Part shown: positions 23,967 through 35,011 of the stretch, one piece after another
Layout: every line of letters starts with the position of its first letter
Numbering within the stretch: position 1 is the first letter of the stretch
Origin: Piliocolobus tephrosceles
Lineage: Eukaryota; Chordata; Mammalia; Primates; Cercopithecidae
Direction of reading: 5' to 3'
Length of the DNA stretch: 64,000 nt
Assembly: GCF_002776525.5 (NCBI RefSeq)
Contig: NC_045449.1
Coordinates: 4,021,499-4,085,498 of the forward strand
Notes under the pieces: generated by a model
The model's input: the letters and a program-made list of their open reading frames with translations, nothing else
The model's database searches: none
Told to the model about the DNA's origin: nothing
Position numbers and translations under genes: made by a program

Positions 23967-24159
23967 CTGTACTGCTCCTGCTCGTAGAGGTCTGCCACGA
24001 TCGCCAGCAGGCGGCTGATGAAGGACTCACTGCTGCTTTCCTTGTTTGCCTGCGCAGCCAAGAGAGTGCAGCGCTTCTCTGTCTCTGCCAGTTTCTTCTG
24101 CAGCTTGACATACTCTTGTCGTAGAAGCATCAAGTGCTTCTCCAGCTTGGCCACCTCCT
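23967..24159 (-). CDS. ANKFY1: ANKFY1 coding exon 2 (coiled-coil N terminus)
   Basis: Encodes EEVAKLEKHLMLLRQEYVK and onward to YEQEQYS, roughly residues 4-69 of Rabankyrin-5. The first half has a heptad-like pattern (LEKHLMLLRQEYVKLQKKL) typical of a coiled coil. The second half leads into the BTB domain. Acceptor: CTTTTTCTTGCAG|AGGAGG, exon from 24,159. Donor: TACAG|GTGAGC, G of GT at 23,966. The first two bases (AG) complete the Glu codon begun by the final G of exon 1, giving M-A-E-E-E-V-A, which is the known start of the protein. A Thr stands where I recall Ala in the human protein (KRCTLLA). Confidence 0.97.
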
Positions 24160-24320
24160 CTGCAAGAAAAAGAAAGAATCAGGTTTACCGTGGCCGGTGT
24201 AAAGCAGGCACATTCATTAGTCCCTCATCCCACGGATGGGAACGCTCCCCAAGTGACCGGCCACCTGACAGTTCTACTATTTCTCAGTGATAGTCCCACA
24301 GGATCAAGAATGGCTTTGAT
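24160..24320. other. Start of ANKFY1 intron 1 3' end, unique
   Basis: Short intron segment holding the branch/polypyrimidine region of the exon 2 acceptor (TTCTTTCTTTTTCTTGCAG on the minus strand). Nothing else is recognised. Confidence 0.6.
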
Positions 24321-24470
24321 GGCTGGGTACTGTGGCTCACACCTGTAATCCCAAAACTCTGGGAGTCCCAAGCTGGGGGAATCACTTGAGCCCAGGAGTG
24401 TGAGACCAGCCTGGACAACATACTGTCTCCACTTTTTAAAATATTCATTAAAAATAAAAATAAAAATAAC
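24321..24470 (+). mobile_element. Alu left-monomer insertion (FLAM-like)
   Basis: A single left Alu arm with an AAAAAT-rich tail, flanked by AAGAATGGCTTTG. Confidence 0.88.
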
Positions 24471-24763
24471 AAAGAATGGCTTTGTTTCAGGGTGCTGGTC
24501 ATTGAACCAAGGAGACCGTCATGGTTACAGGGATTTCTCCTCTCAGCAGCTCAGTATTATACAGTATATGACAATGAAGAGATGTACATAAAGATGCTGA
24601 CGGGCACCTGCCCTGCAAATCCTTTACCATAAAGCCAGGAGTCCCCAGGAGAAAAGGCTACCAAAATCACCTAGATTTTTTGAAACCACTAACAGTAATA
24701 GCAATTTCCTAATTTTGACATGTTCTTCTAAAAGCTTTACATAAATTACCTCATTTAATCTCC

Positions 24764-25063
24764 CTTTTTTTTTTTTTTGAGATGGAGTCTGGCTCTGTAG
24801 CCCAGCCTGGAGTGCAGTGGCCAGATCTCAGCTCACTGCAAGCTCCGTCTTCCAGGTTTACGCCATTCTCCTGCCTCAGCCTCCCGAGTAGCTGGGACTA
24901 CAGGCGCCCACGACCACGCCCGGCTAGTTTTTTGTATTTTTTTAAGTAGAGACAGGGTTTCACTGGGTTAGTCAGGATGGTCTCGATCTCCTGACCTCGT
25001 GATCCGCCCGTCTCGGCCTCCCAAAGTGCTGGGATTACAGGCTTGCGCCACCGCGCCCGGCCC
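24764..25063 (-). mobile_element. AluY (Old World monkey type), first of a triplet
   Basis: Antisense AluY ending GCCACCGCGCCCGGCC, joined directly to the next Alu. Confidence 0.94.
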
Positions 25064-25367
25064 CTTTTTTTTTTTTTTTGAGACGGAGTCTTGCTCTGTC
25101 ACCAGGCTGGAGTGCAGTGGCACGATCTAGGCTCACTGCAACCTCCGCCCACCGCAACCTCCGCCTCCTGGGTTCAAGCAATTCTCCTGCCTCGGCCTCC
25201 CTGGGACTACAGGCACGTGCCACCACGCCTGGCTCATTTTTTGTATTTTCAGTAAAGACAGGGTTTCACCATGTTGGCTAGGATAGTCTCAAACTCCAGA
25301 CCTTGTGATCCGCCCGCCTCGGCCTCCCAAAGTGCTGGGATTTCAGGCGTGAGCCACTGCATCTAGC
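25064..25367 (-). mobile_element. AluS-like element, second of a triplet
   Basis: Antisense Alu with a small internal duplication of AACCTCCGCC (about 25,140-25,165). Confidence 0.92.
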
Positions 25368-25502
25368 CTCTTCTTTTTTTTTTTTAAAGAGATGAGGGTC
25401 TCACTATGTTGCCCAGGCTAGACTCAAACTCCTGGACTCAACTGTTCCCCCTGCCTCAACCTCCCACAGCTGGGACCACAGGCATATCCCACTGTGCCCA
25501 GC
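25368..25502 (-). mobile_element. Free Alu monomer, third of a triplet
   Basis: A single antisense monomer from a T-run to CACTGTGCCCAGC. Confidence 0.85.
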
Positions 25503-25504
25503 TT

Positions 25505-25680
25505 CATATCATCTTCAGGACAAACCTATGAGGTAGGTACTGCTATGTACCAGCCCCATTTTATAGAGGAGGAGGACACTGGGGCACAGAGAGGTTACAG
25601 ATTTCCCCTGGGTTGCAAGACTGGTGAAAGGACGGGCTGGGATCTGAGCCCAGCATTCTTATTCCAGGGCCTGTGATCAT
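25505..25680 (-). mobile_element. MIR element
   Basis: Clear MIR core read on the plus strand as CCCATTTTATAGAGGAGG, then GGGGCACAGAGAGGTTA, then GGGATCTGAGCCCAGC. Confidence 0.85.
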
Positions 25681-25769
25681 ATTAGTGACGCTCCCCAACC
25701 CTGGCACCTGTCCCCCTTCAGGTGAGGAGCAGGGCGGTTAATAACGGTTCAGATGGAGGCACGCCATCT

Positions 25770-25920
25770 TCCACAGGCGTGCTGGGGCGGGTTCAAAGGT
25801 TGAGAACCACTGTATTTGATTCACTAAATTCAACAAGCATTTATCAAGTGTCCACTAGGTGCTGGACGCTGCACGATGGTAAGCGCACTCTGACATACCT
25901 GTCCTCGGAGCCCTGAGTTA
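25770..25920 (+). mobile_element. MER5-type end plus L2-like fragment
   Basis: GGTTGAGAACCACTGTA is a MER5-type terminal repeat. ATTTATCAAGTGTCCACTAG with GGTGCTGGACGCTG resembles an L2 3' end. Confidence 0.55.
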
Positions 25921-25946
25921 CTGACAAAAACAAAGATAAACAATTT

Positions 25947-26241
25947 TTTCTTCTTTTTTTTGAGACAGAGTCTCACTCTGTCGCCTGGGCTAGAGTGCAG
26001 TGGTGCAATCTTGGCTCACTGCAACCTCCATCTCCTGGGTTAGAGTGATTCTCCTGCTTCAACCTCCCACGCAGCTGGGATGACAGGTGGGCACCACCAT
26101 GCCTGGCTAATTTTTGTATTTTTAGTAGAGACAGGGTTTTGCCATGTTGGCCAGGCTGGTTTCAGACTCCTGGCCTCAAGTGATCTACCCACCTTGGCCT
26201 CCCAAAGTGCTGGCATTCTAGGCATGAGCTACCATGCTCAG
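25947..26241 (-). mobile_element. AluS/J-like element
   Basis: Full-length antisense Alu ending CATGCTCAGTC. Confidence 0.92.
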
Positions 26242-26499
26242 TCATAAGTCAAAAAACTTTGGTTATAATTTATAATTAAAATAATTGTAACAGTCAAATG
26301 CAAAACTACAGCTCGACATTGAGAGCGAGAAGGTGAAAACAGTTATGAGAGCCTCGGCAGCAAGTTAACTGAAGAGGCCGGGAAATGCTTCCCTGAGGAA
26401 GCAGCCATGAAACTTCTCCTTTGCCTGAGCTCTGGAGTCTTAAGAAGGGATGAGACAGGGGATTTATGCAACCATGCAAATTGGCAGCTTTATCAGTCA

Positions 26500-27215
26500 A
26501 GGTCTCTGTGGCTCCACAGTGCTGCTACAATCATCCTCCGGACCCTGGCCCCTTCACCTCTCCCTCTTCCACACCACAGACATTTCAAATCTTGACACTG
26601 CCCTCAGAACCATCGCCCATCCAACCTGCCTCATTCCACGCCAATACCCTGAGAAAACTGAGCTACTGACAATAACTCCCACCGTCCCAGTAATGATTCC
26701 CATCTCCCCTTTGCTTCCTTAGAAAGGGTATATCCTTCCTACCCAAGTTTAATCCCCCTATGTGCTCCCTAAATCTCATCACTCTCCTCACTCCTCAGGA
26801 CCTTTGTTTTATCATCAACCACCCCATCTCCGAACTCCAGTCTCTCTTTCAACTGGGTGGTTCTAGTCAACATATAAGCCAGTTTAAGTCTCTTATCTAT
26901 TAAAGCATCCCACTTCCACATCACATCTGACACCCTCAACCCCGCCATCTCTAGCTACCATACACCATTGTCTCACCTGCCATTCCCTCTTCGGTCCCCA
27001 CCATCCCCTTGAAACTCCTCTCACCCATGACCTTCTAATTGCCAAGTCCAATGGACTCCTGCCAGTGGTTCTCCTCCTAGACCTATGACACCACATCACA
27101 CTGTTGTCCATCCCTTCTCTTATTTTAGCAACCACAGCAACCACACCACCACCACCCTCTGATTCTGGTTCTCTGTGTCTTTCACATGCTTCCCTGCATC
27201 CTTTCCCAACTTTCC
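26500..27215 (+). mobile_element. Probable LINE-2 ORF remnant
   Basis: C/T-rich sense-strand sequence with phrases found in L2 ORF2, such as ACCTTCTAATTGCCAAGTCC and CTCCTAGACCTATGACACC (the latter in the style of L2/CR1 elements). No intact frame. Confidence 0.55.
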
Positions 27216-27220
27216 TTTTT

Positions 27221-27640
27221 CTTTTTTTTTAAAGAAATCGGGTCTCTGTCACTCAGCCTGGAGCACAGTGCCACAATCCCAGCTCATCACAGCCTCAAAC
27301 TCCTCAAACTCCTGAACTCAAGTGATCTTCCCCCTCAGCCTCCAGAGTAGCTAGACTACAGGTGCTTGCCACCAGGCCTGGCTAAATTTTCAATTTTTCT
27401 GTAGAGATGGGGTATCACTATGCTGCCAGGCCTGGTCTCAAACTCCTGGGCTCAAGTGATCCTCCTGACTCCTAGTACCTGGGACCATAAGTGTGTGCCG
27501 TCACATCTGGCTACCAATTTTTAAATTTTTTGTACAGATGGGCCTTGCTATGTTGCCAGGGCCATGTTGCCTTGCACTCACAGGCTCAAGCGACCCACCT
27601 GCCTCTGCCTCCAGAGTAGCTAGGAGCAGAGGTGTGCATA
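27221..27640 (-). mobile_element. Rearranged AluJ pair
   Basis: Antisense AluJ-type sequence in which the middle unit (CCTGGGACCATAAGTGTGTG onward) is repeated. Likely one Alu joined to a second, shortened one. Confidence 0.75.
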
Positions 27641-27760
27641 CTTGGGAGGCTGAGGCAGGAGGACTCCTTTGAGCCTAGGAGGTTCAGGCTGCAAAGAACC
27701 GAGATTGTGCCACTGTACTCCAGCCTGGCAACAGAGCAAGACCTTGTCTCAAAAAAAACC
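27641..27760 (+). mobile_element. Alu right-arm fragment
   Basis: Sense right monomer with an A-rich tail, in opposite orientation to the Alu just before it. Confidence 0.85.
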
Positions 27761-27767
27761 AACCAGC

Positions 27768-28080
27768 CAGGTCCAGTGGCTTATGCCTGTAATCCCAGCA
27801 CTTTGGGAGCCTGAGGCGGGCGGATCACAAGGTCAGGAGTTCAAGATCAGCCTGGCCAATATGGTGAAACCCAATCTCTACTAAAAATATAAAAATTATC
27901 TGGGCGTGGTGGCATGCAACTGTAGTCCCAACCACTCGGGAGGCTGAGGCAGAAGAATTGCTTGAACCTGGGAGGCGAAGGTTGCAGTGAGCCAAGATCA
28001 TGCCACTGCACTCCAGCCTGGGCGACAGAGGACACTCCATCTCAAAAAACAAACAAACAAAACAACCAAACAAAGAAAAA
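27768..28080 (+). mobile_element. AluS-like element
   Basis: Full-length sense Alu with an AAAC-rich tail. Confidence 0.93.
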
Positions 28081-28820
28081 AAGTTATGAGTAATAGAGAA
28101 GACAGGCAATTAAGCCAATGCAGTAAACCCTGAGCACTCTGATAGGGGATACAAATGGAGTGTGGTGGGAGACCTCCTGGTTTAAGCCAGTGTAAAGAAA
28201 ATGTTCCAGAAAAGCAGTATCTTACTTCAAAAGATGTAAATAAAGCCTGTATTTGTTTGTAGCATACTGGACCCAGAAAATGCAAGAAAAGGTTTCAATC
28301 TTTTATTCTCTTGGTCAGATTCTCCTTTTAAGCTTGCATCAGTCAACAGATCTGTCAAACAGACAAAGTACATAAACACTGTACATTTCTCTATAAGAAA
28401 TACAAGTAATTATGAGCCCAAGCCTCACCCTTTCCTCCAAGAGTTCACTGACAAAAATGTCAGCCACTCACCAGCTTCTATGCAAGTCAACTGAAAAGGA
28501 TGGCTATAGTATACACCACATCTCGCTAATTTAACCTGGTGGCTGCAAAATCATATCCCACTTGCCAAGAGACAGCCTCCAAGTTTCCGCTATGGTAACC
28601 TTTTCTTCCATAAGCAACCTGAACCCTCTAACCGTGGTTTCAATCACACCATATTCTACCCAACCTACATCTTGTGCTCCTCAACAACTCCAACCCAGCA
28701 TGACTATAGTTGGCTGGGGAATTTCCATTTCACTTAAACTGTCAATCTGCACATATTTATGCACTAAGCATTCTGGCAGATTAGGAGCTGCCTCTTTTAA
28801 GAGTTAAAAGGGCAATCTAG
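28081..28820. other. ANKFY1 intron 1, unique sequence
   Basis: About 740 bases with no exon, no recognised repeat and no CpG cluster. Confidence 0.55.
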
Positions 28821-29110
28821 GCTGGGTGTGGTGGCTCACACCTGTAATCCTAGCACTTTGCGGGGCCAGGCAGGAGGATCTCTAAAGCCCAGGAGTTTGA
28901 GACCAGCCTGGGCAACACAGCAATTTTTTGTTTTTTCCATAAAAAAACTGAAAAAATTAGTTGGGTGTGGTGGCACGCACCTGTAGTCCCAGCTACTTGG
29001 GAGGCTGAGGTGGGAGGATTGCTTGAGCTCAGGAGGTCGAGGCTACAGTGATCTGTGATCATGCCACTGTGCTCCAGCCTGAGCAACAAAGCAAGACTCT
29101 ATATCAAAAA
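28821..29110 (+). mobile_element. AluJ-like element
   Basis: Sense Alu with a diverged left arm. Confidence 0.9.
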
Positions 29111-29443
29111 GGGTGGGTGGGGGGCAACCTAATTAGCACCTATTCCAAACAAAGTTATCAAAGCAGTATCAAATGTAGAATCAAAGACGTATCTACAAGG
29201 AGCTCAGAAACAAGAAGGGTAAGAACAAAACTAACAGTCACAAAGAAGCTGGATACTGATTTATGTGCTAAGGTGTTGCAGCCCTGGCAAACATTCAAAT
29301 AGAAGATCTTAGATCCTGAGTGTATAATAAGGGAAAAAAAAAAAAAAGATCTGTGGAAGACCTTCAGGTGAGCTAGAATCAAAAGGACGTAGGTAACAGG
29401 TGAAATTATAGGAACATCTGCCTTCAAGAATGGAAAATTAGGC
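29111..29443. other. ANKFY1 intron 1, unique sequence
   Basis: About 330 bases with no recognised feature apart from an A-run near 29,333-29,347. Confidence 0.5.
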
Positions 29444-29741
29444 CGGGTACAGTGGCTCATGCCTGTAACCCTAGCACTTTGGGAGGCCAAGGTGGGTGGG
29501 TCACTTGAGATTAGGAGTTTGAGACCAGCCTGGGCAACATGGCAAAACCCCATCTCTACAAATAAAATACAAAAATGAGCCGGGGTGGAGGTGGGCACCT
29601 GTAGTCCCAGCTCTCAGGAGGCTGAGGTGGAAGGATGGCTTGAGCCTGGGAGGTGGAGGCTGCGGTGAGCTGAGATCACACCACAGCACTCCAGCCTGGA
29701 CGACATAGAGACCCTATACTTAAAAAAAAAAAAAAAAAAAG
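29444..29741 (+). mobile_element. AluJ/S-like element
   Basis: Sense Alu from GGCCGGGTACAGTGG to an 18-base A-tail. Confidence 0.92.
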
Positions 29742-30300
29742 ACTGGAAAGTTGCTGATTCCTCTATCTAAGCCTTCAAGTGGAGGAGATCCTGAAAGCTC
29801 TGTTTCCAGCCATCTTCCTCCTCTCTGCTCTCTAGGAAACCATATACATTTCCTCAAACATCAGCTATACACATAAATTCTAAAATCTACAGCAACAGCC
29901 CAGTCTCTCCACAGAATTCCTGATTCAAATATGTAGCAGCTGCCTGGACCATGACACAAGATATAAACTACCAAGGGAATGAGCAGAGAAGAGGCAAGAT
30001 AAAAGCAGGGCTTTGGCATGATTTGGGACTCTTAGTCACAAAATTACAGATGCTCCCCCACCCGGCAGCTTTTGTTGGGGAAACCCAAAGGATCACAAAA
30101 GTACTCAGGAAGCTTAGGAGCACTTACCAGTGCTACCTCAAATGCCATACCATTTCATAGCATAACGGAGGAGTGCTTATGGCTGAGACATTACCAGCCT
30201 GTGGGGAATACTGTCTGCTTACAAACAGCAATGCAACTGTGTCCTTGAAGTGTCACCAAGCTATACAGTTCTTGCAAAATTATCATTCTGAGCAATAATG
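29742..30300. other. ANKFY1 intron 1, unique sequence
   Basis: About 560 bases with no recognised feature. Confidence 0.5.
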
Positions 30301-30304
30301 GAGA

Positions 30305-30500
30305 GAGAATTTACAGGGCACAGGTTCTAGGGTGAGACTGACTGGGATCAAACCTAGTTTGGTTACACCTTAGGCAGGTGACTCATTCTCTTCATCTGTA
30401 AGGATGCTGTAAACACTGAAAGTGCTAATACACGTAATAACCTTAGAATACAATCTGCCCCGCAGTAGGTGGTCAAAAGATATTAGCTATTATTACAATT
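30305..30500 (+). mobile_element. MIR element
   Basis: MIR-like order: GGTTCTAGGGTGAGACTG, then GCAGGTGACTCATTC, then GTAGGTGGTCAAAAGATATT. Confidence 0.8.
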
Positions 30501-30549
30501 CTTAGAAAGGCAACCCGGGGTGGTCAGTCCTGTGCTGTAAGATTCTCCC

Positions 30550-30702
30550 TGCACACTGATAGCCCAGAGCATGCATTTGAGAGCCTCACTGACTGGGTTT
30601 GACCCCAGCTTACCCATTTACTAGCTGTGTGACCTTGGGCAAGTTACTTACTCCTCTCTGTGCTTCAGTCTTCTCAAGTGGAAAATGAGACTAATGATAT
30701 TA
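30550..30702 (+). mobile_element. MIR element
   Basis: Strong MIR match: TTACTAGCTGTGTGACCTTG, then GGCAAGTTACTTA, then CAAGTGGAAAATGAGACTAA. Confidence 0.9.
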
Positions 30703-30710
30703 TCTCAGAG

Positions 30711-31052
30711 CAGGGGACCCCAACCTCCAGGCCGTGGACGGGTACTAGTTTGTGGCCTGTTAGGAACTGGGCCACACCCAGCAGGAGGTGAGCTGCAGGG
30801 GAGCCACCTTGCCCACCTGAGCTCAGCCTCCTATCAGATGAGCAGCAGCATTAGAGTCTCACAGGAGCGTGAACCCTACTGTGAACTGCGCATGCGAGGG
30901 ATCTAGGCTGCACGCTCCTTACGAGACTCTAATGCCTGATGATCTGAGGTGGAATAGGTTCATCCTGAAACTACTCCCTTCCCTACTCCATCTATGGAAA
31001 AACTGTCTTCCATGAAACCAGTCCCTGGTGCCAAAAAGACTGGGGACCACTG
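30711..31052 (+). mobile_element. Non-autonomous hAT-type DNA transposon
   Basis: Terminal inverted repeats: left CAGGGGACCCCAACC, right AGACTGGGGACCACTG. They are flanked by an 8-base duplication with one mismatch (TCTCAGAG at 30,703-30,710, TCTTAGAG at 31,053-31,060), as expected of hAT elements. Inside, 30,850-30,871 and 30,911-30,933 form a long near-perfect inverted repeat around the CpG-containing loop GCGCATGCGAGG. There is no transposase. I recognise the family as a common human hAT MITE but cannot name it with certainty. Confidence 0.88.
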
Positions 31053-31237
31053 TCTTAGAGAACGATGTGGAAAGTCATTAGGATAGGTTACATCACTCGG
31101 AACAGTGTCTGGTTTAGTAAGGTTTACCACTGCTGCTGCTTCTCCGCCTACTTATTCTTCATCCAGTGCCCAGTTTTCAGCCGTGGTTTTTTCTTTGTCC
31201 CCTTCCAACTTTCATTTGAAAAGCAAGCCTAGAAATT

Positions 31238-31335
31238 TAATTAGCTGGGCATGATGGCGCATGCCTGCAGTCCCAGAGATGATGCCACTGCATTCCAGCC
31301 TTTGAGACAGAGACAGCCTGTCTCAAAAAAGGAGA
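31238..31335 (+). mobile_element. Shortened Alu with long target duplication
   Basis: Only about 100 bases of Alu right arm, with an internal deletion between GCAGTCCCAG and GATGCCACTGC. It is flanked by AGCARCCTAGAAATTTA-type duplications of 18 bases with one mismatch. Confidence 0.88.
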
Positions 31336-31715
31336 GGAGAGAGGAGAGGACAGCAAACCTAGAAATTTAAATAATAGATAAAACTTAGAGTTTCACGAAA
31401 AAAGCTACACTAAGTATCAGTGAAGAATGCCAGGAACTTCCAATTTTCTCATGTTTCTTTCCAAATAATATCTATCTGTTCTCCATGAGTGCAGTCTATG
31501 GTCAGACTTTCAGTAAGTATCCTTTCTGAGAGTTCATCACTGTTAACAAAGCATGCTTAAGACAAAAAAAATCTGCATTCATTATGAATAGCCTAAAATA
31601 AAGACTGTAATGTCTATTGCAAAAAAGTAGTTAATCAGCAAATTACCTCTTCAGAAGTTACATGGCACAGTCAGGAGAGAAACCAAGAATGGACTTTTAG
31701 AACACTCTTCCTTTT
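31336..31715. other. ANKFY1 intron 1, unique sequence
   Basis: About 380 bases; after a GA-rich Alu tail nothing specific is seen. Confidence 0.5.
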
Positions 31716-31719
31716 AGTT

Positions 31720-32098
31720 CAGGAGTTGGCAAACTTTCTGTAAAGGGCTAGATAGCCAATGTTTTAGCTCTGGGAGCCACACAGTCTCTGTGGCCCTACT
31801 CAACTCTGCCAGTTGTAAAACAAAAGTACAAATGAATGAGTGTGGCTGTTTCCCTAAAAATACTTTATTTATGAACACTGAAAATGGAATTTCATGTAAT
31901 GTTCACATCATGATACACTGTTTTGATTTTTCTTCAACCAGTTTAAAATATTTAAAATACAGTTAATATGTATAAGCTATTTTTATATGTTACATCTATA
32001 ACATATAAACAAATTCTTAGCTTAAGGACTGCACAGCAACAATTCAACAGGTTTCAGGTCAGATCTGGCTGAGAGGCCATACAAGCCCTGCTCCCCTG
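31720..32098 (+). mobile_element. hAT-Charlie-type element with internal A/T-rich insertion
   Basis: The two ends (GTTGGCAAACTTTCTGTAAA and a final CAGATCTGGCTGAGAGGCCA-type arm) belong to a common hAT MITE. The central A/T-rich part (about 31,880-32,020) does not fit the short form, so it may be a longer version or carry an insertion. Confidence 0.75.
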
Positions 32099-32159
32099 CC
32101 GGTGATTTTAAAGAATTAGGATGTTAAAATGACACCCAGAGCCAAATGAAAGGGCAGAA

Positions 32160-32940
32160 AGCAGTTTATCTATCTGGAAGGCCTAGAGTTCTGTAACCTC
32201 TCACTTCTTACCACACCCTAAGCCACAACAGCAGCCACTGCATCTTCAAGATATGCCTCTCTCGAAGCTTACCTCCTCACCCTCAGAAACGAGCTCACAG
32301 TACCGCCTTCCACCCCTAGACAAATACCTCTTCCACACACTTACGCTCTTGACTGCCCCGTCTATCATACTTTTTGCCTTCTCTACCAATTTCTGAAGAG
32401 TCCTCTTTACTCACTACTTCCTCCCTTGCCTCCAGAACCTTCTGAAACTTGGCTCCTACCCACACCCCTCTGCTAAACAGTCACAATGATCAAATCACCT
32501 ACTTCGATGACCTTTTCTGTATTCTTCAAGCTCCCCAACCTCTCTGTAGCCTCTCAATCACCCCATTCTTAAAACTCTTGCTTTGGCTCCCTAACTCTGT
32601 ACTCTAGCTTTCTTCCTAACCTTGTTACAGACCCTTCATCTATTCTGACTACCCACTTTCTAAAAAGGCAAGTGCTGCAAGGTTCACACCTACAACGGAA
32701 CTTTTCCTAAATCTTCTTCTTTGAATGTGGTCTCATGCACACCCATAACTTTACTGTCACTGCTATAAAAATGGACCCAAATCTCTCTTTCCTTCAACAT
32801 CTCCTGCTGAAAGAATGATTGACTGGTACTATAAACTCAACAAGTCCAAAATCAAACTTCATATCTTCCTCAAATCAAAGTCTTCTTCCTACTTCATTTC
32901 ATGTTACCAAAGCCCTAAGTTATCAACGTACAGGCTATGG
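32160..32940 (+). mobile_element. Probable ancient LINE (L2/CR1-like) remnant
   Basis: C/T-rich, stop-filled sequence in the style of L2/CR1 ORF remnants (for example AAGTCCAAAATCAAACTTCA near 32,843). Family uncertain. Confidence 0.45.
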
Positions 32941-33810
32941 TAATGCGTTTATACAGCACATCAAACATACGAACTATTTAGAGATAAATTTAACACAATG
33001 TGCAATGCATGCGCACTGAAAACTATAAAACATTGCTGATAGAAATGAAAGGCAACCTAAATAACCAGAGTGATATACTACGCTCATGGATTGGAAGGCT
33101 CAATAGCTCAGTACTGTTAAGATGTCAGGTCTCTCCAAATTGGTCTATAGATTCAACACCTTCCCAATAAAAATCCCAGCGAACTATTTTTGTAGAATTT
33201 GAAAGAATGATTCTAAATTTTTTTTCTTAGAAACAGGGTCTCCCTCTGTCACCCAGGCTGGGGTGCAGTGGCCTGATCACAACTCACTGCAGCCTCGAAC
33301 TCCTGGGCTCAAGTGATTCTCCTGCCTCAGTCTTCCAAACAGGGAGAACTATGGGTGAGCACCACCGCACCTGGCCAATTGTTTTGTAGAGACAGGGTCT
33401 CAGTATGGCGCCCAAGCTGGCCTTGAACGCCTGCCCTCAAGGGATCCTCCTACTTTGGTCTTTTAAACTGCTGGGATTACAGGCATGCACAAGCACAGGC
33501 AGCTGATTCTAAAATTTGGGTGGAAATGCAAAGTTCCTAGAATAGCCAAAAAAAATTCCGCGTGGGGGGAAAGAAAAAGGTTTAGCATTTACCTGACTCA
33601 AGGCTGCGTATAAAGCTACAGTAAATAGGACAGCATCATACTGGCATCAAGACAGATATCCAGAGCAATGAGTAAAGAGCAATGGGACCAGAACAATTGG
33701 AGATCTATATGGAAAACACAAATCCCTATTCCTAGTTACCGCTACATACAAAAACTAACTCAAAATCACACATATCTAAATGGAAGGGTTAAAACTGTAG
33801 CCCTTCCAGG
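32941..33810 (+). mobile_element. L1 ORF2 3'-part remnant, split by an Alu
   Basis: Sense-strand L1 ORF2 C-terminal landmarks: ATTCAACACCTTCCCAATAA near 33,151, TAGAATAGCCAAAAAAA near 33,539 and AAAGCTACAGTAAATAGGAC near 33,612. Many stops. Confidence 0.85.
33218..33506 (-). mobile_element. AluJ-like element inside L1
   Basis: Diverged antisense Alu between two L1 ORF2 blocks. GATTCTAAA flanks both sides. Confidence 0.9.
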
Positions 33811-34105
33811 CCGGGCGCGGTGACTCACGCCTGTAATCCCAGCACTTTGGGAGACCGAGGCAGACGGATCACGAGATCAGGAGATCAAGACCATCCTGGC
33901 TAACACAGTGAAACCCCAACTCTACTAAAAATACAAAAATTAGCCAGGTGAGGTGGCGGGCGCCTGTAGTCCCAGCTACTCGGGAGGCTGAGGCAGGAGA
34001 ATCACTTGAATCCGGGAGGCAGAGGCTGCAATGAGCCGAGATCGCGCCACTGCACTCCAGCCTGGACCACAAAGTGAGACTCCATGGAAAAAAAAAAAAA
34101 AAAAA
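33811..34105 (+). mobile_element. AluY/S-like element
   Basis: Sense Alu from GGCCGGGCGCGGTGACTCA to an A-tail. Confidence 0.94.
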
Positions 34106-34429
34106 AGCAGAGGGAGATTTGACCCACTCAGAGTAGAAGGTCACGTGAACACAGAACAGAGAGAAATGTGAAGATGCTGTCCTTGAAGACTGGAATGACG
34201 CAGCCAATAGCCAAGGAATGTCAGCAGCCTCTTGCAGGTGGAAGAATCAGGAAACAATATTCTCCTAGAGCCTCCGGAGGGAATAGGGTCCTACTGAGAA
34301 CTTGATTTGACACCAGCGATGCTGATTTCAATCAGACTTCTGTCCTCCAGAATCATAAGAACACGTTTCTGTTGTTTTAAGCCATCTAGCTTGTGGAAAT
34401 CTGTTACAGGAGCCACAGGAAACTAAAAC
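34106..34429 (+). mobile_element. MLT1-type (MaLR) LTR remnant
   Basis: 3' part of an old MaLR LTR: TTCTGTCCTCCAGAATCATA, then TTTCTGTTGTTTTAAGCCAT, then the typical end CAGGAAACTAAAACAG. Confidence 0.78.
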
Positions 34430-35010
34430 AGCTATACTTACAAACCAAAAATTCTGTTTAGTGGAAGATTTTAATGCCCTGGTAACTTTTTGCCAGATTA
34501 GTGTCAACATCATTTGATGGGGTAAAAGGAAATGTACACTTTCCTGTCATATTTTGCAATAAAGAGAAAGAGGGAATTAGTACTTTTTGTCTCCTATGGC
34601 AGTTAAGTTCTTCACATTCATCATCTCAGATTCTAACTATATTGAAAAAGTAATATACTAACAGTGAAATTCACTTGGGTTAAGTGGGTTGCCTAAAATC
34701 ACACAATTAGCAGAAGACAGACTCGAGATTTGGGATCTCAAGCCAGAGCCCATCCCATTAATACCATGACGCCAGATTTCAGCTCCAATATCAGAACATC
34801 AAGATCAGTCATTAATTAATGCAGGAACTAAATGAGCTCCTTCCATTTCCTACCGTAAATGCACTCTACTGCCCTCTGGCCACTCCAGTTCTAACCCGCA
34901 CTGTATTCGGTGTTTTTCGATTACCACCACCCTGGCATTGCCTTTCTCTACATTCCTATAGTTCTTCTATTCTAGCCAAAACTTTAGCAGTGAATTAGTG
35001 TTCGTCACGT
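34430..35010. other. ANKFY1 intron 1, mostly unique, with a MIR trace
   Basis: A MIR-like segment lies near 34,676-34,770 (GCCTAAAATCACACAATTAG). The rest shows nothing specific. Confidence 0.5.
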
Positions 35011-35011
35011 A

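Noticed and set aside
26407..26722. Overlapping frames in a C/T-rich region
   Set aside because: Stop-poor sequence of a probable L2 remnant; no known domain, no splice-bounded exon.
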